NCBI GenBank assembly: GCA_037349315.1
Contig: JBAIAC010000068.1
Location: 20,241,001-20,305,000, forward strand
DNA from: Chelydra serpentina
Taxonomy: Eukaryota > Chordata > Testudines > Chelydridae
Length of the DNA: 64,000 bases
Direction of reading: 5' to 3'
Part shown: in pieces, positions 38,201 through 47,200 of the stretch
Layout: each line of letters opens with the position of its first letter
Position numbering within the stretch: position 1 is the stretch's first letter
The notes under the pieces: model-generated
What the model was told of the DNA's origin: nothing
The model's input: the letters and a program-made list of their open reading frames with translations, nothing else
Databases searched by the model: none
Made by a program: the position numbers and the translations under genes

Positions 38201-41200
38201 TATCCATTTAAATGTCCCATTTCTTCTTGAATCTTAAGTTCTTGGTATCTTAAGTATCTTTTCAGTAAGCGGATATCTTTTTAGAAAAGACCATTATAAT
38301 TCAAAACTTTAATTTCAAATTCAGTTCACAGGTGTATCATGGTATAGAATGTTTTTTACTTCCTCACGCTTGAGTACTGAGCTGATTTGTTTGATTTTCT
38401 TTTAAAATGTCAGACCGTATACTGTGTCGTATATGAGGTGATGCGAATTTCTTTGAAAACCCATGATTAAAGAAAGGATGTCAGAAGATATTTGAAGGAT
38501 AGCACTCCTGACTGTTGTTGTTTAAATTCTGATTGTTGTTTACCCGTAGGTCAGAGATGGAGTGCCAAGTATCTTTATGATAAGGACTGGCTAAACAATG
38601 GGCATATGTGTGGATTATCATTTTTAAAAGAAAACTACTCTCACCTTAATGCCAAAAAGATAGTGTCAACACACCACCTACTGGCTGATGTGTATGGTGT
38701 AACTGAAATACTACATGGACTGCAGCTGAAGATTGGGATACTAAAGTAAGTGTGGGTCTAGTGTTTCCTCCCCATCTGTGTACTCTTAGATAGAGGAAGT
38801 GAGAGTTCCGTGTGTATGTCAAGATAATTTTAACTTTTATATTAAAGACCAAACAGATGTATATCAGTACACATTTAGACAGTGTGTTCTTGAAAACGGC
38901 ATGGCACAATTTGAATTGTTTGGATAAATGATGATGCATTTTGGAGCTCAGTCTGTGACAGAGCAGAAGCTGGGTTCCTCTTCTTCCTCTCAGCTCAGTG
39001 AGGAGGAATCCAGGGTCTGCACTTCTTCACAAAGCCTGAGGGGAAAAAAATTATTGGTAAGTGGGAATGTAATTGTTTTCTCCATTAAACACTAGAGTGT
39101 GAATTTGTGCTCCTATTATTGACTGTTGTTGATGAATACTGAGACAAAGGAAAAATATTTGAAGAGGCTAAAGGCTGTTTTTTATCCAAAACTTGCATGT
39201 GATGATATCGGTGAAATCCAGTTTGAAAGTGAAATGAAGTCTTCTGCCCTTCTAAATCTGCCACATGCAATCTATTCCCTTGTATCTCATCATCTCAAAG
39301 TCCTTAATAAATAGTATTAAATTAATTATCTCAAATATTTGTGTGAAGTTGGGAATTACTATGCCAATTTTACAGAAGGGGAAACTGAGTCACGGATTGG
39401 TTGTTACTTGCTCAAGGTCCAACAATTAATCAGTACAGAACAGAGCCCAGATCTCCATTGTTGTACTTTAGCTAGTAGACTGTGCTTTGTCTCTGAACAA
39501 TTGTTATGTGATTGGCTAATTTGGGATATAGTAATTTTTTCAAAGGCCTGAATGATTAACATTCTCTTTTGTATAATTTTCTAATTATGTTTCCACTGTA
39601 CAGTTTACTGGTCCAGTTATGCCAGGCGATGGAAACCCTCAATTTCATTGGCAGGTGATAGTGCTCAGCACCTGACAGGATTGAACACTTTGGGAGCATT
39701 AGCATTAGCTAATGCTCCCAAAGTGTGTTATCATAACACACTTACTAAAGATGACCAGGGCATACTGGATTTACCCAAAATTAAGAGGCCCACAACAATG
39801 CTGTGTGAAACATTTGGCAACGATGTTCTCCTAAAAAATTGCCTATTAATGTAAATACAGTGAAGCCGAAATGAGAATTTTAAAAGATTTCATTGCTGAA
39901 AGTGATTGTTCTATACTAACTTTTCTTCTCCCCTTCTTTCCAGAAATACACATCACCCTGATCTTCATCTTTGGGCTTGCTCAGGGGTGCGAAAAGAGCA
40001 AGAGCAAGTGACATTTGGGGTAGAGAAGAAAATAGTGACTTTGCCAGATACTGTTAATCCACCTGAAAGGACATGTCACAATCAAAGCCATAAAGAACCA
40101 CCCCCTAGCTTGCCCCAGAAGATGGAAGAAACATATATTATAAGCGAGCACAGTTACCAGAAACCACAGAGTTTTGGTCAGGACTGCAAATCAGTTACTG
40201 ACCCTGTGAGCTCAGATGATGAAGATATGAGTAGTTTTGAGGAAGATCAGGAATTTTGTTCAGATGATAAAAACTGTTTACAATATTCTTTAAAAGAAGA
40301 TGGCATGAGTGAGCAGGTAAAACTCATTATTCATGTGTATAGACTTAGAGTTGAAAAAAGATCAAACTCATAAAATAATTCAGTAATGGGCATGCATTTC
40401 TAACTATCAACTGATGTGTGTTATTGGTAGGCAGATGGATCAGTACAACCCACTTAAAATGAAGTTTAATGTAGTGAAACTCGTTATGGTGAAGTAGGTT
40501 GGATTCAGATTGTTGCAGTTCAATGTTGATAAATGCAAAGTAATGCACATTGGAAAATATAGTCCCAGCTATACATATCAAATGATGGGATCTAAATTAG
40601 CTGTTACCACTCAAGAAAGAGATCTTGGAGTCATTGTGGATAGTTCTTTGAAAACATCCACTCAATGTGCATTGACAGTCAAAAAAGCGAACAGAATGTT
40701 GGGAATCATTAAGAAAGGGATAGATAATAAGAGAAAATATCATAGTGCCTCTGTATAAATCCATGTACGCCCACATCTTGAATACTGCGTGCAAATGTGG
40801 TCGCCCCATCTCAAAAAAGATGTATTGAAATTGGAAAAGATTCAGGAAAGGACAACAAAAATTATTAGAGGTATGGAATGGCTTCCATATGAGGAGAGAT
40901 TAATAAGACTGGAACTTTTTTAGCTTGGAAAAGACGATTAAGGGGAGATATGATTGAGGTCTATAAAATCATGACTGATGTGGAGAAAGTAAGTACCGTA
41001 TATACTCGTTCATTAGCCCGTTTGTTTATAAGCCCACCCCCCCCCAAGATGGATAGGTAAAAATAGCAAAAACTGTATGACCCTTTCATAAGCCAATCCT
41101 ATATTTCAGGGGTTGGCAAACTTTGGCTCCCGACCCGTCGGGGTAAGCCACTGAAGGGTCGGGTCATTTTGTTTACCTGGAGTGCCCGCAGGCATGGAGC

Positions 41201-44200
41201 CCCTTAGCTCCCTGTGGCCACAGTTCACCGTTCCCAGCCAATGGGAGCTGCGGGAAGTCGCCATTCCCAGCCAATGGGAGCTGCGGGAAGTGGCGGCCAC
41301 TTCCAGCAGCTCCCATTGGGTGGGAACGGCGAACCGCGGCCACAGGGAGCTGAGGGGCTCCATGCCTGCAGGAGCTCCAGGTAAACAAAGTGACAATGTA
41401 TTAGATATTCAATTCAGTAATTCCATAGAGTTTAAAATCATCAAATTTTGGTGTAGACCCATTTATAAGCCGACCCCCCGCTCTTTGCTGCGGCACTTTT
41501 TTACCAAAAATACTCACCGTATATGTTCGTTCATAAGCTGAGTATTTGTTATTTACTGCTTCTCATAACACAAGAACTTGGGAGTTACCAAGTCAAATTA
41601 ATAGGCAGCAGGTTTAAAACAAACTAAAAGTATTTTTTCACACAACACGCAGTCAACCTGTGGAACTCCTTGCTAGAGGATGTAGTGAAGTCCAAGACTA
41701 TAATGGTTCAAAAAAGAACTAGATAAGTTCATGAAGGATAGGTCAATCAATGGTTATTAGCCAGGATGGGCTGGGATGGTGTCCCTAGCCTCTCTTTGCC
41801 AAAAGCTGGGAATGGACGACGGGATGGATCACTTGATGATTACCGGTTCTGTTCGTTCCGTCTGAGGCACCTGGCATTGGAAGACAGGATACTGAGCTAG
41901 ATCAACCCTTGGTCTGCTCTACTATGGCCGTTCTTGTATTCAAGGAAAGTTTGTGGTTGCACTTATTTTTTTTTTCCATTTTGAAAGATTCTATTGGTTG
42001 GAGAGATTCCCTGTATTTAAAATGAGGAGTATAAGCAGAACTTGTTGTCTTTCTCGTAACAGAAGAAATTGGTCGAAGAACAAATTGTTAGTTTCTCTCT
42101 GTTGTCCTTAGGTCTCTTAACAGTTTATAACCTGGATTTCTAATTATATTTACCATTGGTCTGTATTTTTCTTTTAACACCAAACTTCCCCCCAGAATTC
42201 AGTCACATAGGTTAACAATTAACTAAGCTTGTTTCTGCTCATGTAAAGATTTCTAACAAATGTTTTAGTCAGAATTCTTTGAAATGTAAATCCCATCTAA
42301 TATATACAGTGCTGATATTTCTATCATTTTATCTTAGTGATGCTATAGTAAAGGTTGTGCCCACACCTCTAAACCTGTTTTTGGTTGCTTGTAACTTCCT
42401 GATACCATTTGGGCAGGAGGGCTGAAAGTGTCTGGTTTTACTCTAGAAGCTCTCTTAAAAGAAAACAAAAAAACCTTTTAAGCTTTTTGAGATAACCAAG
42501 TATTTGAAAATAAATAAAACACTTAGGCCTGGTCTACAGTACGCAATTATATCGGAATTAGCCACGTTATATTGAATTAAAACTAAATCTGTCCACACAA
42601 CCGATCCGGTTTTGTCGACTTAAAGGGCTCTTAAAACCGGTTTCTGTACTCCACCTCGGCAAGAGGAGTAGTGCTAAAATCGACATCGCTGTTCCGGATT
42701 TGAGGTACTGTGGACACAATTCGACGGTATTGGCCTCCGGGAGGTATCCCAGAATGCTCCATTGTGACTGCTCTGGACAGCACTTTCAACTCAGATGCAC
42801 TAGCCAGGTAATCAGGAAAAGCCCCGGGAACTTTTGAATTTCATTTCCTGCAGTCCCAGAATCGCAAAAGAGCTCCAAACGGGAGGTACTGGATCTGATC
42901 ACAGTATGGGGAGAAAATCTGTGCAGGCAGAACTCCGTTCAAAAAAACAGAATGCCAATGGGCAGCGGAGACTGCGGGGACTGTGGGATAGCTACCCAAG
43001 GTGCACCGCTCTGAGGGTCAATGCTAGCCATGGTATTGTGGACGCACTCTGCCGACTTAACGCACTTAGTGGGGGGACACACAATTCACTGTATAAAATC
43101 TCTTCAGAAAAATCGACTTCTATAAATTCGACCTAATTTCGTACTGTAGATGTACCCTTAGACTCACCCATTTGTCTCACTCATTAAAAAAATTATTCAG
43201 ATACTTTTTTTTTTCTTGGTACTCTGGTGTCACAAACATAGTTTGGTTTTAAAGATGGCACATAAGTTATATATTCTTTAATGAAGAATTCCAGTTCACC
43301 TTGTTTGGAGTTAATTGTTTATTAAATAATATAGTTTACATATTGAGTGTGTGCAGTAAGGACATATGCAGCAATATGAAATATTGCAGAATAGTGTCAT
43401 ATCTTGGAAAAACAATCCATATATCCATTTATGCAGAATTCAGGTTTCCTTGGGAATTTCAAATATGACTTTACTGGCTTTTGTTTACTATTTATTAGGT
43501 TTGGAAGGAGAACCTATTGAGTCAGCTAGTCCTTTCCTTTCCTTTCCTAGCACCATAGAGTACTTTTCATTTGGGACTCCATAATTGTTTGTTGCCATAT
43601 ATCAGCCCCTGACCTTCCTCTGTTTCATAACTGTCTGTGTAATCTGCCTGTACTCTGTATTGAATGAGGTTGGCGGGTGGGGCCGACTGGCCCAGGGGTT
43701 AACAGTTAAGGCAGTTTAACCGGTAAGACTAATGCTAACAGGTTTTACATCCCTGTTTCCTATGTAAATCATTTTGCATGTATCCTAATTTTGATTTCAG
43801 CTTTGTTTTCAAGTTGACTTGAGACACGATTTGAATTATTTGTAACTGTTTTGAACTAACTCAAGAGCAGCTATATTTGCTACAGCTCTCCTCTCCACCC
43901 CTGTTCCTCAAACCCTTGACTATACCTTGGCAATGTCCCTCCTAAACTATTGCAACCTTTGGCCTTTCAGATTCTTGTTTCCGTCTCCAGTCTAGGCACA
44001 CTTCTACTGCCGATCTTCTCTTCCACACACTCAGATGATATCCAATTTTGAGTCCCCTTTTATTAGTTCTGCTTCTCCTTAAACATCATAGGTCGTTCGT
44101 AAATTACAAAACGCATTAAGGGGGTGGGTGGGTCCTTAATTTTGCATGTTTATTTCAGTGTTACAAAGTGTTACAGAGGGCTGGAGGAGGTCTTGAAAGT

Positions 44201-47200
44201 TACCAAAAAATGAAGAGCTCTGTGTAGCTCGAAAGTTTGTCTCTTTGACCAACAGAAGTTGGTCCAATTAAAGAGATTACGTCACCCACGATCTCTCACC
44301 AAAACAGGTTCTGTCATTTATGGACAGCCCCAAACATTGTTTCCTCACTCCTGACTCTTAAATCTTTACACAGCCTGCCGGCCTGCACACTTCCATCACG
44401 TTTCTTTTGTATCCTTCTTCACCAAATGTTTCTTCTGCACTGCCCCTTACTGCTAGAATGCCCTCCATGATCTCACATGTCATGTAGGTCCCCCTCATTT
44501 GGTCTTATGCCAACAGTGTCCATTATCTTAAGTAACTTGTCCCCCTGTCAAGTGTTAATCCCAGTATGTCATCTCCAGGACCCATACATCCTCCCAGCAA
44601 AAGCAGGGAAGTCCAGATTTGGTGGTGATCATATTTCTAAAGCTTAAGAAAAACAAGCAGAGAACTTTTTTGTTTAATAAATCATTTCAGGCCACTTTTG
44701 CAGGAAAAAAACTTTTCAAATGCAAAATAGGGTACGTCTATACTTACCTCCGGGTTCGGCGGTGAGCAATCGATCTTCTGGGATCGATTTAATCGCGTCT
44801 TGTCTAGACACGATAAATCGATCCCAGAGCCGCTCCCCGTCGACACCGGAACTCCTGCTCGCCGAGAGGAGTACGCGGAGTCGATGGGGGAGCCTGCCTG
44901 CGCCGCATGGACCCGAGGTAAGTGTGTTTCAGTTCGAACTAAGATACTTCGACTTCAGCTACGCTATTCACGTAGCTGAAGTCGCGTATCTTAGTTCAAA
45001 CTGCGGGGTTAGTGTGGACCAGCCCATAGTCTCAAGAATGTGGGTTTCTCAAATAGTTCTATCAATATATTTATAATACTGTTCACTCCTTTCTGTGGCA
45101 GCTGGCTTGCACTGATAGTGACTAACAAGTGTACTATCAAACTAGCACTGTCTTTGAGTTTGTCTGTGAAATGCAATTGTCACCGATAGTCAGACAGCTT
45201 CAGTATATGTGGGATTATAGGATTCTACAATTAAAATCAACTGTTTTTATAAATTTATGGGGATTGCTCTTTTAGCTCATCCCATTGAGCTGTTAAATTG
45301 GGTATCCTGTCTTTGGTCATAACTATTACCTGAGACTTCACAGGAATGTACCTGACATATTATGGAATAATACACATGGGAAGAAAACCATTAGATTTGC
45401 TTTTAGTTCTCATAACTATACGTGTTACTGGTCACACAACTAGGTGGCCCCTTTTAATACTCCAGCCATGTGATCTAACCATGGTAGCAAGTTACACAGG
45501 ATGACAGCAGTCTTTGACGAAGGAATATACTTTTGTCTTAAATCTGCTTGTCAGTATGCTATGAACTTTGAGATAAATTTAACAGGCAGACTTTGGGATT
45601 TTAGATGCAAAAATGGAATTATATTTTCACTTCATCCTCTATTGAACAGCAAACACACAAAAATCCTGGACTCTTGCTTAAATTGGATAATGGCTCACTG
45701 GTGCATTCAGCACTTTGTGAATTAAGAGTTAGAAGTTTATGTAGCAGAGTGGTGAGACGTGCGCCACTCCTATTGCACTAAACTGAGTACAAGATCTTGT
45801 GAACTTAGCACTGCTCCCCGTGCTTTCTGCTAATACTCTTCTGTCTCTGTGGTAATCCAGAAAGCTAGATGTACTCATTTGTTCGACATTTTTATTGCAC
45901 TTGTTCTCCACTAATGTTCTTAAACTGCATACCGATATGCATGTTTATGTTTTTGTGAAATAGTGGTACAGTTTAAAAACTCCATCATTCAAGGCATTTG
46001 TACCAAGTATTGAAATGAAAACCAGAATCCAAGTGGTAAATTGAAAATAAAGCATTTATTAAGTGCTAACTTTATTGCTTTTTGTTGGTCCTATGGAGAA
46101 GAACACTGCTGAAGGGAATGTGGTGTGTGCTTGTAATGAAAAAAAAGGATCAGAAGAACAAGTGGATTCACATCTTCAATGGCAGCTAAATCTCCTTACC
46201 CACATAGAGAATGTACAGAATGAAGTCACCAGCAGAATGGACCTCATTGAAAAGGAAGTTGATGGTAATTACATTATTATGAAGTATTGACATTAATCTC
46301 TATAGAGCTTTGAACATTCAAACATTAAATGAACAATAAGTCTCCCATTACCCCTCTTATGTAGATGACCAAGACAGTGATTAAGGCACAAATTTTCAAA
46401 AGTGTTTATAATTTTGGGTGTTCTGGGACACCCAGAGTCTGATTTTCAGAGATATTGTGCATCTGCAACATCTACTGAGGTAATGAGTATTCAGAATGTC
46501 TGAAGTCAAGCGTAGGCACGCAGCATTAACAGTAATTCAAAAACTTGGGCCAACATGGCTTGTCCAAGGCCACACAGGGAAACCATGAAGTAGCAGGCTC
46601 CTACTCCCGTGCTCTGCCTACTAATCCACAGTATCTCCTGAAGTTGATAGTATTTGTTTGGACAATAGTATCAGTCAGTTCCCTGAGGGGGAGAAAAGAA
46701 GTCTTCATCCTCAGCTGTGGTTTACTCTGTATTGGTTTAAAACTAACTGGTAATAGCCTGGATTAAGGAAGCAGACCGGGATTCATAACAACAAATTCAC
46801 ACAAAGATTATGCAATAGAACTAAGTGTTGTAGTAGATGAATGCATTCAGTTTTCACAAGGGCTGTAAATTAATTGCAGTTAATGCCTGCAATTAACTGA
46901 AAACAAAATTAACGTGTTCATTTTTTGTAACGCGTTAATCGCATATCTCTGGGCGGGGTGGGAGGGTGAAGCCCCAGCACAGAGCTCCGGGGGCGGCAGC
47001 AGGGTCTGAAGCTCTGAGCCGCTAGCCCAGGAATCTCAAACTCAAATTACCACGAGGGCCACATGAGAAGTAGTAAATTGGCCCGAGGGCCGCATCACTG
47101 AAACCATTTCATACAATGATACAAAAGTATAGTCAAAAATGAAAAAAATGAAGAGTAATAGAATATTCTATTGCAAGTCAATGCATTACAGTTTTTAAAA

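Noticed and set aside
41106..41541. Overlapping open frames on both strands with repeated AATGGGAGC-type words
   Set aside because: The frames result from the foldback element and its tandem repeats, not from a gene.
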